Assembly: GCA_034408935.1 (NCBI GenBank)
Contig: DAOUMV010000009.1
Coordinates: 1-60,652, forward strand
Length of the DNA stretch: 60,652 nucleotides
Origin: DAOUMF01 sp034408935
GTDB lineage: Bacteria; Chloroflexota; Dehalococcoidia; SM23-28-2; RBG-16-64-32
Reading direction: 5' to 3'
Positions 1 through 8,413 of the stretch are shown piece by piece. A program made the translations under genes and the position numbers. The notes under the pieces are model-generated. The model was given only the letters and a program-made list of their open reading frames with translations. It was not told the DNA's origin and made no database searches. How positions within the stretch are numbered: position 1 is the first letter of the stretch; the number at the start of each line of letters is the position of its first letter.

Positions 1-96
1 TGGAGTCCCCGGCGGGATCTGGTGCCGGACGGCTTCATCAACCTGGGGGACGTGTTCATGGTGTTGCCGCCGTACTTCGGCTCCAACTGCACGTAG
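1..96 (+). CDS. C-terminal end of a dockerin-like secreted protein (partial)
   Basis: The reading frame is open from the window edge and ends at TAG 94-96. It encodes about 31 residues containing a dockerin-type half repeat (RRDLVPDGFINLGDVF followed by LPPYFG). The tail is almost identical to the ends of the two complete genes downstream (338-1750 and 1913-3361), so this is the third member of a tandem paralogous family. The N-terminal part lies outside the window. Function beyond a probable calcium-binding, extracellular role cannot be read from this fragment. Confidence 0.8.
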   Translation, partial: WSPRRDLVPDGFINLGDVFMVLPPYFGSNCT

Positions 97-252
97 AGGG
101 CTTTCGCGGATACCAGGATAGCGCAAGGCGCGAGAGCCGTAAGTCACAGGCGGCAGCGTCTAGCGGCGGTGCGGGCGCTGCACAAAGCGTTCGCCCTGGA
201 GGAGGCGTAGGAGCGCACTGCAGTTCATTTGGGCGACTTTCCCCACGAGGTC

Positions 253-280
253 TTGACAAAACATCGCTAAAGCGTATGAT
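253..280 (+). promoter_or_regulatory. Sigma-70-type promoter for the first complete cohesin/dockerin gene
   Basis: TTGACA at 253-258, a 16-base spacer and TATGAT at 275-280. The start codon at 338 lies about 50 bases past the predicted transcription start. The rest of 97-337 shows no convincing gene. Confidence 0.7.
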
Positions 281-337
281 TGAGGTGCCTCCTGGCACGG
301 GGCGGCTCACCAGTGCCGGGGAGAGAAGCAGGGGGAT

Positions 338-1750
338 ATGCGAAACGCACGGCCTTTCGTGCTGGGCCTGCCGGCGCTGACGGCGCTAGGCCTGCTTGTC
401 GTGTGGCTGGCTCCCGGCGATACGGCGAGCGTAAGGACCAGTGAGGCCTCCAATCCCGGGGTGGTCGACCTCGTGGGGATCGACGCTCGACCCTACCTCG
501 GTACCGGCAACACAGCGACCTCCATCGGGTGCATCGACTGGGGGGTGGACCTGGCTATCGGGGAGAGCACCGAGATCGACATCGTAGTCGATGAGGTCGA
601 CCCGGCGGACGGCTTGAGCGGGTTCGGTGCAGACCTCATCTACAACGGCGGGATCATCGAAGTGACCGCATACGACGACGAGTTCCTCCTGAATGCCGCC
701 GGGCCACGAATCCCTACGACAAGTACCGATCCGCTGCCTGACGATGACAGCGACTTCCGCTTCGACTCGGGCGATCTCAGCACGAACTTCGAGGACGGCG
801 AGGGCGTCCTCGCTCGCATCACTATCACGTGTTTGGCGAACGGCATCTCATCGCTATCGCTGGATGACGTGGTCGGGGGCGATGGCGTGCCCGACATCCT
901 GGACGCCGGCGGCGCTGCTCTCTCGGTGGGCACGGTAGTCCCCAGCTTGGTCGCCTGCGGGACCTTCGTTCCGACGAATCGGGACATCGAGATCATCGAG
1001 GAGAGCGTAGTGGGCCCTGGAGTGATCAGCAGCGACACAGGCGACTACGTAATCGACACGATGATTAAGAACAGCGGTGATGTGGACCCGATGGACGGCG
1101 AAATCACCACCGAGATAATGCCCCCGCCGGAATGCGATGTCGGCGCCGGGCCGGGCAACGTCCACACCATCGTCACACCGGTGCTCGCTGTCCCGGCATG
1201 CACAACGCGGGATGTGGACGTGCCGTTTCAGGTGCAGTGCTCCGCTCCGGGTGTCCACGAACTCGATTTCCAGATATGGAACGAGATACAAGCCCCTTGC
1301 CAGTACTGCTCGCCTGACCCCGACCCGAGCAACAACACAGTAGACCACGAAGAGCTGCCCGGGGCCCCGCCGCCCCTCACCCTCGACCCCGCTGGCTCCC
1401 CTGGCCCCGCGCTCAGGGTGACCGTGTGGAATTGCCCGGCTGCTCCGCCGTGGGAAGTGCACCCCGGCGACGCGGACTGCGACGGGTTCTCGGACGCCGA
1501 CGAGGGCATCATCGGCACCGACCCAACGGACAACTGCCCGGACGACGCGACGGACGACGCCTGGCCGTCGGACTTCGACATGAACGCGGTGATCAACCTC
1601 GGGGACGTGTTCAACGTGCTGCCGCCGTACTTCGGCACCAGCGTTCCTCCTACCAGCCCCCGCCGAGACTTGGTGCCGGATGGCTTCATCAACCTGGGGG
1701 ACGTGTTCATGCTGTTGCCGCCGTATTTCGGCTACATCTGCACACCGTAG
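338..1750 (+). CDS. Secreted cohesin-like / dockerin-like protein, copy 2
   Basis: This 470-residue protein begins with a hydrophobic signal or anchor (about residues 8-25). A cohesin-like beta-sandwich follows at about 40-205, with acidic text typical of extracellular carbohydrate or scaffold modules. Residues 378-410 carry a thrombospondin-3-like acidic loop (DADCDGFSDADEG, then GTDPTD). The last 60 residues hold two dockerin-like half repeats: DFDMNAVINLGD keeps calcium positions 1, 3, 5, 9 and 12, while RDLVPDGFINLGD lacks a ligand at position 3. Each ends in LPPYFG. The order fits known cohesin/dockerin surface proteins; the binding partner is unknown. The gene is a tandem paralogue of 1913-3361 and of the fragment at 1-96. 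Confidence 0.75.
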   Translation: MRNARPFVLGLPALTALGLLVVWLAPGDTASVRTSEASNPGVVDLVGIDARPYLGTGNTATSIGCIDWGVDLAIGESTEIDIVVDEVDPADGLSGFGADLIYNGGIIEVTAYDDEFLLNAAGPRIPTTSTDPLPDDDSDFRFDSGDLSTNFEDGEGVLARITITCLANGISSLSLDDVVGGDGVPDILDAGGAALSVGTVVPSLVACGTFVPTNRDIEIIEESVVGPGVISSDTGDYVIDTMIKNSGDVDPMDGEITTEIMPPPECDVGAGPGNVHTIVTPVLAVPACTTRDVDVPFQVQCSAPGVHELDFQIWNEIQAPCQYCSPDPDPSNNTVDHEELPGAPPPLTLDPAGSPGPALRVTVWNCPAAPPWEVHPGDADCDGFSDADEGIIGTDPTDNCPDDATDDAWPSDFDMNAVINLGDVFNVLPPYFGTSVPPTSPRRDLVPDGFINLGDVFMLLPPYFGYICTP

Positions 1751-1848
1751 GCGCGGGCGGCCCTTTGCGGCGGCGCGATGGCTTGGTGGAAGCATATCTG
1801 GTATCTGTGCGCTGCGGGAGCAAGGGTCTCTTATGAGTAGATTTACTA

Positions 1849-1877
1849 TTGACAAAGCTGCCCAGACAGAAGAGAAT
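1849..1877 (+). promoter_or_regulatory. Probable promoter for the second complete cohesin/dockerin gene
   Basis: TTGACA at 1849-1854, 17 bases, then GAGAAT at 1872-1877. The GTG start at 1913 is 36 bases past the -10 box. Each complete tandem copy therefore seems to have its own promoter. Confidence 0.5.
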
Positions 1878-1912
1878 GAATCGGGCCTGCGACGTATGCG
1901 GGCCGTCGGGGG

Positions 1913-3361
1913 GTGAGAGACGTGTCCTCCAGATGGGCGTCGATGCTGGCGGTGGCAGCAGTGGGCCTGCTTGTCGCGTGGCTGTCGCCCGGCGATACGG
2001 CGAGCGTAAGGACCAGTGAGGCCTCCAATCCCGGGGTGGTCGACCTCGTAGCGATCGACACTCAAGCGTACCGCTGCAATAGCAACACGGCGACCTTCAT
2101 CGACAACATCGACTGGGGGGTGCACCTGGATATCGGGGAGAGCACCGAGATCGACATCGTAGTCGATGAGGTCGACCCGGCCGACGGCTTGAGCGGGTTC
2201 GGTGCAGACCTCATCTACAACGGCGCGATCATCGAAGTGGCCGCATACGACGACGAGTTCCTCCTGGGTGCCGCCGGGCCACGAACCCCTACGACAAGCA
2301 CCGATCCGCTGCCTGACTATGACAGCGACTTCCGCTTCGACTCCGGCGATCTCAGCACGAACTTCGAGGACGGGAAGGGCGTCCTCGCTCGCATCACTAT
2401 CACGTGTTTGGCGAACGGCATCTCATCGCTATCGCTGGATGACGTGGTCGCGGGCGATCACGTGCCCGACATCCTGGACGCCGGCGGCGCCGCCCTGTCG
2501 CTGGGCACGGTAGTCGGGGGCTTTGTCGGCTGCGGCGTGTCCCCCGTTCCATCATGGCGGGACTTCGGGATCCTCGAGGAGAGCGTAGTCGGCCCTGGAG
2601 TGATCAGCGGCGGCACAGGGGACTACGTGATCGAGACGACCATCAGGAACGACGGCACTCACTACGACATGGACGGCTTGATCACCACTGAGATCATGCC
2701 CCCGCCGGACTGTGATGTCGGTGCCGGGCCGGGCAGCCTCCACACCATCGTCACCCCTGTGCTCGAGGTCCCGGAGTGCACACCACAGGCCGTGGACGTG
2801 CCGTTTCAGGTGCAATGCTCCGCTCCCGGTGTGCAGGAGTTCGATTTCCAGATATGGAACGAGATAGAGCCAGACCCTTCGTGCCAGTACTGCCCGCCTA
2901 ATGCAGACTTGAGCGACGACATGGTGAGCCATGAAGGGCTGCCCGGCGCCCCGCCGCCTCTCACCCTCGACCCCGCTGGCTCCCCCGGTCCCGGACTGAG
3001 GGTGACCGTCGTCAATTGCGTCCCGGAGCCGTCCTGGCCCCTGCCCGTGGGTGACACGGACTGCGATGGCTGGACGGACGCGGACGAGGGCACGATAGGC
3101 ACGGACCCAACGGACGACTGCCCGGACGACCCGACGGACGACGCCTGGCCGTCGGACTTCGACATGAACGCGGTGGTCAACCTCGCGGACCTGTTCAACG
3201 TGCTGCCGCCGTACTTCGGCTCCAGTCCATCGAACCCCGACACGAATGGTGACACCGTTCCCGACTGGAGCCCCCGGCGGGACCTGGTGCCGGACGGCTT
3301 CATCAACCTCGCGGACGTGTTCATGGTGCTGCCGCCGTACTTCGGGTCCAGCTGCACGTAG
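1913..3361 (+). CDS. Secreted cohesin-like / dockerin-like protein, copy 3
   Basis: This 482-residue paralogue of 338-1750 probably starts at GTG 1913. It has a short signal anchor (residues 8-25) and the same cohesin-like region, near-identical over long stretches such as the DIVVDEVDPADGLSGFGADL segment. An acidic TSP3-like loop precedes the final 69 residues, which hold two dockerin half repeats (DFDMNAVVNLAD and RDLVPDGFINLAD). Unlike copy 2, the two halves are separated by an extra loop with a calcium-like DTNGD. High identity in the N-terminal half with more divergence in the middle suggests recent duplication or gene conversion. A role in cell-surface assembly or adhesion is inference. 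Confidence 0.75.
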   Translation: MRDVSSRWASMLAVAAVGLLVAWLSPGDTASVRTSEASNPGVVDLVAIDTQAYRCNSNTATFIDNIDWGVHLDIGESTEIDIVVDEVDPADGLSGFGADLIYNGAIIEVAAYDDEFLLGAAGPRTPTTSTDPLPDYDSDFRFDSGDLSTNFEDGKGVLARITITCLANGISSLSLDDVVAGDHVPDILDAGGAALSLGTVVGGFVGCGVSPVPSWRDFGILEESVVGPGVISGGTGDYVIETTIRNDGTHYDMDGLITTEIMPPPDCDVGAGPGSLHTIVTPVLEVPECTPQAVDVPFQVQCSAPGVQEFDFQIWNEIEPDPSCQYCPPNADLSDDMVSHEGLPGAPPPLTLDPAGSPGPGLRVTVVNCVPEPSWPLPVGDTDCDGWTDADEGTIGTDPTDDCPDDPTDDAWPSDFDMNAVVNLADLFNVLPPYFGSSPSNPDTNGDTVPDWSPRRDLVPDGFINLADVFMVLPPYFGSSCT

Positions 3362-3401
3362 GCGCCGACCGCTCGTCGTTTGGCTGGATGCGGGCCGCTC
3401 G

Positions 3402-3619
3402 CCCTTCGACAGGCTCAGGACGAGCGGGGAGAGGGTTCCGTGAGACTTTCGCCGCTGAGAAAACGCTGGGGATTGTCGTCGGCAGCCGCATCTACTCCGG
3501 GTTGACAAGCGTAGGAACGGGTGTAGGATAGGTGCGGCGCGGGGTGCGGCTGCGCGGTCGGACAGACGATTTTCGGCCCTTCGACAGGCTCAGGACAGGC
3601 CCTTCGGCAAGCTCAGGAC
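3402..3619. repeat. Three copies of a short CCCTTCGRCARGCTCAGGAC repeat
   Basis: CCCTTCGACAGGCTCAGGAC occurs at 3402-3421 and 3577-3596, and a two-base variant at 3600-3619. The last two are in tandem at 23-base spacing. The element is intergenic; a related hairpin is found at 18970-19000. Confidence 0.8.
3502..3529 (+). promoter_or_regulatory. Probable promoter upstream of a small ORF
   Basis: TTGACA at 3502-3507, 16 bases, TAGGAT at 3524-3529. It points at the short ORF beginning at 3646. No other gene lies on this strand before 4932. Confidence 0.45.
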
Positions 3620-3645
3620 AGGCCCTAGAAGGACGGTGAGCCCCG

Positions 3646-3864
3646 ATGCTCCGGCAGGCGAAAGGCCCCTCCTTGGCTCAAGAGCTGCTCATGCTGGGCG
3701 ACGTCTACCTCACGCTCGGGTGGGTGGCGATCCAGCGTCTGCGGCACGGCCCCCTGTGGCCGTGGGACGTTCCGCCCAAGCGCCCGGCGCGGATACTAGC
3801 TCTGCCGCCGAGTCTGAAGGAAGACCGCGAAGAGGAGCGAACCGCGACCACCAAGCGCGCGTAG
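3646..3864 (+). CDS. Small hypothetical protein
   Basis: A 72-residue ORF with a hydrophobic, Leu/Trp-rich first half (LGDVYLTLGWVAIQRLRHGPLWPW) and a basic/acidic tail. A purine-rich stretch (GAAGGACGGTGAG) lies shortly before the ATG, and a promoter-like sequence lies about 120 bases upstream. An overlapping ORF in another frame (3636-3875) is Pro/Arg-rich and looks like a shadow. I do not recognise a family, and the call rests on the upstream signals alone. Confidence 0.35.
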   Translation: MLRQAKGPSLAQELLMLGDVYLTLGWVAIQRLRHGPLWPWDVPPKRPARILALPPSLKEDREEERTATTKRA

Positions 3865-3876
3865 CGGCAGCCTGAC

Positions 3877-4809
3877 CTATCCCGAGGAGCGGAGGCGGGG
3901 GAGGATCTCCGCGGCGTAGCGCTCCACGTGGGGCATGAACTCCCCGAAGCCCAGGGTGATGGGGACGAGGAGGAAGTGGCGGGCACCGGCCTCCGCGAAG
4001 TCCGCCAGCCGGCGGGCGCAGTCTTCGGCGGTGCCCATCACCACGTAGCGGTCGACGATGTTCTCGAAGGGCTGGTTGTAGCGGCGCGACAGGTCGCCTG
4101 TGGCGATCCGCTTCGCCTCCTCGTAGCTGTCAGCCAGGCAGATGAACTGGTAGAGGCCCGGCTCGATGGCAGCGGGGTCCCGGCCGGCCTCCTCGGCGCC
4201 CTGGCGGACCTGGGCGAGGCTCTCGCGGTAGCGATCGGGAGAGAAGAGGTATGGCAAATAGCCGTCGCCGAGGCGGGCGGCGCGTCGAACGGCCGCCTGG
4301 GAGCGGCCGGCGATCCAGAGAGGCGGGCCGCCGCGCTGAAGCGACTTCGGCTGCAGGGTGACGCCATCGAGCTTGGTGAAGCGGCCGTCGAAGCTGACGT
4401 TGTCCTCTGTCCAGAGCTTGCGCATGACCCGAATCGCCTCGTCGGCGCGGGCACCGCGCTGCTTGACGGGCACCCCCACGGCCTCGAACTCCTTCGGGTA
4501 CTCCCCACCGACGCCTATGCCCACGGTGACCCGGCCGCCCGAGATGACGTCCACGGAGGTGATCTCCTTGGCGGCCAGAGCGGCGGGACGCAGGGGTAAC
4601 AGGAGGACGGCCGTGCCCAGTCGGATGCGGCTGGTGAGGGCGGCAGCGGCGGCCAGGGCTGTGAGGGCGTCAAAGGTGGGGAAGTAGAAGAAGATGTGCT
4701 CGGAGGTCCAGGCGGAGTCGTATCCTAGCTCCTCGACGTGGGGGACTTCGCGCCACTGGTGGGGGTAGAGGTTGACGCCGAATTTCAGGTCGGTCGATGT
4801 GGCGCTCAT
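3877..4809 (-). CDS. LLM class F420-dependent oxidoreductase
   Basis: A luciferase-like monooxygenase fold of about 310 residues. Family text includes FGVNLYPHQW near the start, the segment around TSEHIFF, TAVLLLPLRPAALAAKEITSVDVISGGR, and GVGGEYPKEFEAVGV. The family uses coenzyme F420 or FMN to oxidise or reduce small organic substrates; the substrate here cannot be assigned. I prefer the ATG at 4809 (MSATSTDLKF); an in-frame GTG at 4821 is an alternative. The gene stands alone on this strand, divergent from the DUF4389 gene. Confidence 0.85.
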   Translation of the reverse strand: MSATSTDLKFGVNLYPHQWREVPHVEELGYDSAWTSEHIFFYFPTFDALTALAAAAALTSRIRLGTAVLLLPLRPAALAAKEITSVDVISGGRVTVGIGVGGEYPKEFEAVGVPVKQRGARADEAIRVMRKLWTEDNVSFDGRFTKLDGVTLQPKSLQRGGPPLWIAGRSQAAVRRAARLGDGYLPYLFSPDRYRESLAQVRQGAEEAGRDPAAIEPGLYQFICLADSYEEAKRIATGDLSRRYNQPFENIVDRYVVMGTAEDCARRLADFAEAGARHFLLVPITLGFGEFMPHVERYAAEILPRLRSSG

Positions 4810-4931
4810 GATACCGGCCACAGATTAACACAGAGCGGCGGCCAAGGCATCGGCATCTGGACAACCCGCTTGGCCACGCGTACCATCGCGGGTAGCGCAC
4901 CCCGTCTGTCCATGGGAGAAGGAGGTCTTCG

Positions 4932-5534
4932 ATGGCGACCGCGTACCCCGTGACTTTCGATGTGTCCCGCCCGGAGAAGTTTGAGCGCCCTCACGTCTTC
5001 CTCCGCATCCTGGTCGTGGTGATCCTTTCCATTCTGGCGGGCGCCATCGGCTGGATCCTGGGCCTCGTATACCTGGTCTTTCCCGTCCTGGCGGCCATAT
5101 TCGTATCGCAGAAGGGCCCCGAGAAGTACCTGGAGGAGGACGGGCCGCGGATGACGGGGTGGCTTCGCTGGGTCCTGGCCCTCTACGCCTACCTGGGCAT
5201 CCTCACGGACCGCTTCCCTACTGAGAAGCCGGAGGAGATCGTTCGGCTTGAGGTCAAGCCGCAGGGCGCTCCCACCATCGGCTCTGCCCTCTTGCGCCTC
5301 ATCTACAGCATCCCCAGCGCCTTCGTACTGGGGCTTCTGGGGGTCGTGTCGGGGGTCATCCTGCTCATCGCCGCCATTATGGTGCTGATCCAGGAGAACT
5401 ACCCCGACGGACTGTACGACTTCCAGCGAGGGGTCCTGCGCTGGGAGGCGCGGCTGCTCGGCTACCACGCCTCGCTGGTCGACCAGTACCCGCCGTTCGC
5501 CCTGGACACGGGAGCGGAAGCGGCAGCCATGTAA
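4932..5534 (+). CDS. DUF4389 domain membrane protein
   Basis: The 200-residue protein starts with the family-typical YPVTFDVSRPEKFERPHVFLRI. Two hydrophobic helices follow at about 23-60 and more at about 115-145. The motif around GLYDFQRGVLRWEARLLGYHASLVDQYPPFAL matches DUF4389. The role of the family is unknown; it is a polytopic membrane protein. The start is supported by AAGGAGGT 6 bases before the ATG, one of the best Shine-Dalgarno sites in the window. It converges on the permease gene at 5552. Confidence 0.85.
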   Translation: MATAYPVTFDVSRPEKFERPHVFLRILVVVILSILAGAIGWILGLVYLVFPVLAAIFVSQKGPEKYLEEDGPRMTGWLRWVLALYAYLGILTDRFPTEKPEEIVRLEVKPQGAPTIGSALLRLIYSIPSAFVLGLLGVVSGVILLIAAIMVLIQENYPDGLYDFQRGVLRWEARLLGYHASLVDQYPPFALDTGAEAAAM

Positions 5535-5551
5535 GAGGAGCAGCCTGCTTC

Positions 5552-6505
5552 TCAGGTGTACCTAATCCGGGGGTCCAGCCAGCCATAGAGGACGTCCACC
5601 GCCAGGTTCGCCAGTACGAAGGTCAGGGCGAAGATGAGCACCACGCTCTGAACGACAAGGATATCTCGCGTCATAATAGCACCGAGAACATATATGCCGA
5701 CGCCGTTGAGGGCGAACACCGACTCCACGATCACTGATCCGCCGATCAGCGCCCCGATCTGCAGACCGACGATAGTGGTCACTGGGATGAGCGCGTTCCT
5801 CAGGGCGTGCCGAGCGACCACTGTTCTCTCCGGCAGGCCTTTGGACCAAGCGGTGCGGATGTAGTCGTTCCGCATCACCTCCATTAGCGATGATCGGGTG
5901 AGACGCATGATCCCCGCAGCTACCCCCAGCGACAGCACCAGGGACGGGAAGAAGAACTGCTGCAGATTCACCCACGGGTCGTCGAAGAAGGGGACGTAGC
6001 CGCGCCCGAACTGGGGAGGCGCCCATTCGAACCAGGCAACGCCGAAGGTGATGATCAGTATTCCCAGCCAGAAGGAGGGGATGGACAGCCAGAGCACGCT
6101 GCTCACCCGCGCTATCCAGTCGAACGGCGTCCCCGGACGCACGGCCGATACCACTCCTGGCGGTATCCCCAGAACGAGCGATAAGAGCACGGACATGACG
6201 AGCAGCTCGCCGGTGACGGGCAGACGACGATTCAGCTCTGTCGTGACGGGCAGAGTGGTGAGAAAAGAGTGGCCCAGGTCGCCGTGGGCCACGTTCCACA
6301 GCCAATCCCCATACTGCTCATACCAAGGACGGTCTGTTTTCATCTCGTGGCGGATGTCCTGGAGGACCTCTTCTGGACACCCGATCTGGCATAAGAAGTT
6401 TTCGGGGCCACCGGGGATGATGCGGAATGCCGCGAAGGTGAGGAAGGAGACGCCCAGCATGATGAAGGGAAGAAGGAGGAGACGGCGCAGGATATAATCG
6501 CGCAT
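5552..6505 (-). CDS. DppB-type ABC transporter permease (orphan)
   Basis: This 317-residue inner-membrane protein matches the DppB/OppB/GsiC permeases of peptide and nickel importers. It has an N-terminal helix (ILRRLLLLPFIMLGVSFLTFAAFRIIPG), a periplasmic segment, then five further helices. The cytoplasmic EAA-like loop lies near RTAWSKGLPERTVVARHALRNALIPV. The C-terminus VDVLYGWLDPRIRY is diagnostic. Normally this gene sits with a DppC permease, a substrate-binding protein and ATPases. None of these is adjacent, so it either works with subunits encoded elsewhere or is left over from an operon. Confidence 0.9.
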   Translation of the reverse strand: MRDYILRRLLLLPFIMLGVSFLTFAAFRIIPGGPENFLCQIGCPEEVLQDIRHEMKTDRPWYEQYGDWLWNVAHGDLGHSFLTTLPVTTELNRRLPVTGELLVMSVLLSLVLGIPPGVVSAVRPGTPFDWIARVSSVLWLSIPSFWLGILIITFGVAWFEWAPPQFGRGYVPFFDDPWVNLQQFFFPSLVLSLGVAAGIMRLTRSSLMEVMRNDYIRTAWSKGLPERTVVARHALRNALIPVTTIVGLQIGALIGGSVIVESVFALNGVGIYVLGAIMTRDILVVQSVVLIFALTFVLANLAVDVLYGWLDPRIRYT

Positions 6506-6532
6506 GGCCCGTTGTCTCCCTTGGGCGGCCCA

Positions 6533-6560
6533 ATTATACCGCCATCCCCCAGCATGTCAA
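6533..6560 (-). promoter_or_regulatory. Consensus promoter for the orphan ABC permease
   Basis: On the minus strand TTGACA (6560-6555), 16 bases, TATAAT (6538-6533), followed by the TGGGCCG discriminator. The ATG at 6505 follows with a leader of about 20 bases. Confidence 0.85.
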
Positions 6561-6604
6561 GTGATCCGGCGGCTCCAGCCGGACCCCTTCGGGTTGTCCG
6601 ACCG

Positions 6605-6633
6605 TTGACGTGCACGTAAACTTACGGTACTGA
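6605..6633 (+). promoter_or_regulatory. Promoter with an inverted repeat in the spacer, upstream of the hydrolase genes
   Basis: TTGACG at 6605-6610, 17 bases, TACTGA at 6628-6633. The spacer contains CGTAAACTTACG (6615-6626), with CGTAA/TTACG arms. An inverted repeat between -35 and -10 is a typical repressor site, for example of the TetR type. No regulator gene is nearby. Confidence 0.4.
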
Positions 6634-6668
6634 GCGGCCCCTAGCCCACGCCCAGCAAGGAGGCGTCC

Positions 6669-7481
6669 ATGCCCGTCACGAACGTCGGCGACATCAACAT
6701 CGAATACTACGTGGAGGGGAGCGGCCCACCCCTGCTCATGATCATCGGGTTCAGCGGGCAGGCATCGTCCTGGAGCGAGCGGTTCCTGGAGCTCCTGAGA
6801 CCCCACTTCCAGATCGTCCGCTTCTCCAATCGGGGCACCGGCCTGAGCGATAGGCCGCAGGTGCAGTACAGCGTTCCGATGATGGCGGACGACGCCGCGG
6901 GGCTCCTGGGGGAGCTGGGGTTCAGCAAGGCCCACGTGCTGGGGATATCGATGGGCGGGATGATCGCTCAGGAGCTGGTGCTGAACCACCCGGAGCGGGT
7001 GCAGGGGCTTGTCCTCGGCTGCACGACGCCCGGCCAGTCGCACGGCGTGCAGCCGTCGCCGGAAATCATGGCCCTGCTCATGCCGACTGTGGGCCTCTCC
7101 CTGGAGGAGCAGTTCAGGAAGGCGTGGCCAGCTATCGTGACGCCAGAGTTCGTGGACGACCAGCGGGAGTTCCTGGAGGAGATGCTGCGCATCGGCCTGG
7201 AGAACGTAGTGACCATTGACACGCTGGTCCGCCAGGCGGTGGCGATTCAAGCGTTCGACGCATACGAGCGGCTTCCCGAGATCCACGCGCCGACCTTCAT
7301 CATCCACGGGGAGAAGGACCAGCTTATTCCCCCGCAGAATGGCGACATCCTTTCGGAGCGGATCCCCGGCTCGACCTTGCGGATACTACCGGGAGCCGCC
7401 CACATGTTCTTCTGGGAGAAGCCGGCGGAGTCCGCAGAGGCGATCGTGGAGTTCCTGGCGACCGTGCCGGCCCCGGCATAG
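6669..7481 (+). CDS. Alpha/beta hydrolase, first of a tandem pair
   Basis: 270 residues with the alpha/beta-hydrolase layout. The oxyanion/HG-type region is near GSGPPLLMIIGFSG, the nucleophile elbow is GISMGG (Ser near residue 97), the acid is in GEKDQLIPP, and the catalytic His is in GAAHMFFWEKP near the C-terminus. The start has AAGGAGG before the ATG. A paralogue starts 33 bases after its stop. The substrate (ester, lactone or epoxide) is not predictable. It probably forms an operon with the next hydrolase and the SDR. Confidence 0.88.
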   Translation: MPVTNVGDINIEYYVEGSGPPLLMIIGFSGQASSWSERFLELLRPHFQIVRFSNRGTGLSDRPQVQYSVPMMADDAAGLLGELGFSKAHVLGISMGGMIAQELVLNHPERVQGLVLGCTTPGQSHGVQPSPEIMALLMPTVGLSLEEQFRKAWPAIVTPEFVDDQREFLEEMLRIGLENVVTIDTLVRQAVAIQAFDAYERLPEIHAPTFIIHGEKDQLIPPQNGDILSERIPGSTLRILPGAAHMFFWEKPAESAEAIVEFLATVPAPA

Positions 7482-7514
7482 CGCTCGAGACAGAAAGCGA
7501 ACAAGGAGGCACCC

Positions 7515-8321
7515 ATGCCTATCGCCAAGGTTGGCGACATCAACATCGAGTACTACGTCGAGGGGAGCGGGCCGCCCCTGTTCTTGATCATGGGCTACGG
7601 CATGTCGGCCAGCGCCTGGGGCGAGGCTTTTCTGACGGAGCTGCGAGGCCACTTCCGGACAATCCGCTTCTCCAATCGGGGCACCGGCCTGACCGACAAG
7701 CCGGACGCTGAGTACACCGTCCGCATGATGGCCGATGACGCGGCGGGACTGTTGGAGGAGCTGAGCATCGACCAAGCGCACGTGCTCGGGGTATCCATGG
7801 GGGGGATGATCGCGCAGGAGCTGGCGTTGGACCACCCGCAGCGCGTGCAGCGGCTGCTCCTGCTCTGCACGACATGCGGCGCCCGCGGCGTCCAGCCCCA
7901 GCCCGAGGTAGTGGCGACGATGGTGTTCACGCCCGGCCTGTCGCCCCAGGACCAGATACGAAAGGGCTGGTCGCTGTCGGTCACGCCGGAGTTCTTGGAG
8001 AAGGGCCGCGACATCCTCGAGGAGGCGTGCCGGGTTGATTTCCAGAACCCGGCACCCTTCTACGTGTTGGGCCGGCAGGCGGGGGCGATCATGCGCTTCG
8101 ACACCTACGATCGGCTGCCTCAGATCGGGGCGCCAACCATCGTCATCCACGGTGACCGCGACCAGTTGGTGCCGGTGCAGAACGCCCACATCCTGCACGA
8201 TCGCATCCCCGACTGCGACCTGCGTATCGTGCCGGGAGCCCCCCACGGCTTCAATCTGGAGAGGCCGAAGGAGGTGGCTCAGGCGGTCATGCAGTTCCTG
8301 TTGCCGTCGGTGCCGGCCTAG
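7515..8321 (+). CDS. Alpha/beta hydrolase, second of a tandem pair
   Basis: 268 residues, clearly paralogous to 6669-7481: the same VGDINIEYYVEGSGPP opening and NRGTGL segment, and a GVSMGG nucleophile elbow. The acid is in GDRDQLVPVQ and the His in GAPHGFNLERP. AAGGAGG precedes the ATG at the same distance as in the first copy, so the duplication included the ribosome-binding site. The function is hydrolysis of a small ester-like substrate, unassigned. Confidence 0.88.
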   Translation: MPIAKVGDINIEYYVEGSGPPLFLIMGYGMSASAWGEAFLTELRGHFRTIRFSNRGTGLTDKPDAEYTVRMMADDAAGLLEELSIDQAHVLGVSMGGMIAQELALDHPQRVQRLLLLCTTCGARGVQPQPEVVATMVFTPGLSPQDQIRKGWSLSVTPEFLEKGRDILEEACRVDFQNPAPFYVLGRQAGAIMRFDTYDRLPQIGAPTIVIHGDRDQLVPVQNAHILHDRIPDCDLRIVPGAPHGFNLERPKEVAQAVMQFLLPSVPA

Positions 8322-8413
8322 ATTGTGGCCTATGACTCGCCCAGACGAAGAAGGTTGGACAGGGAGAACGACGGCGCCGGTCCGCGTCGAGCTGTAGCTA
8401 GATAGGAGGAGAC

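Noticed and set aside
854..2125. A 423-residue minus-strand ORF opposite the cohesin/dockerin genes
   Set aside because: Arg/His/Val-rich composition typical of the antisense of a GC-rich gene, no ribosome-binding site, and it spans two real genes and their gap.
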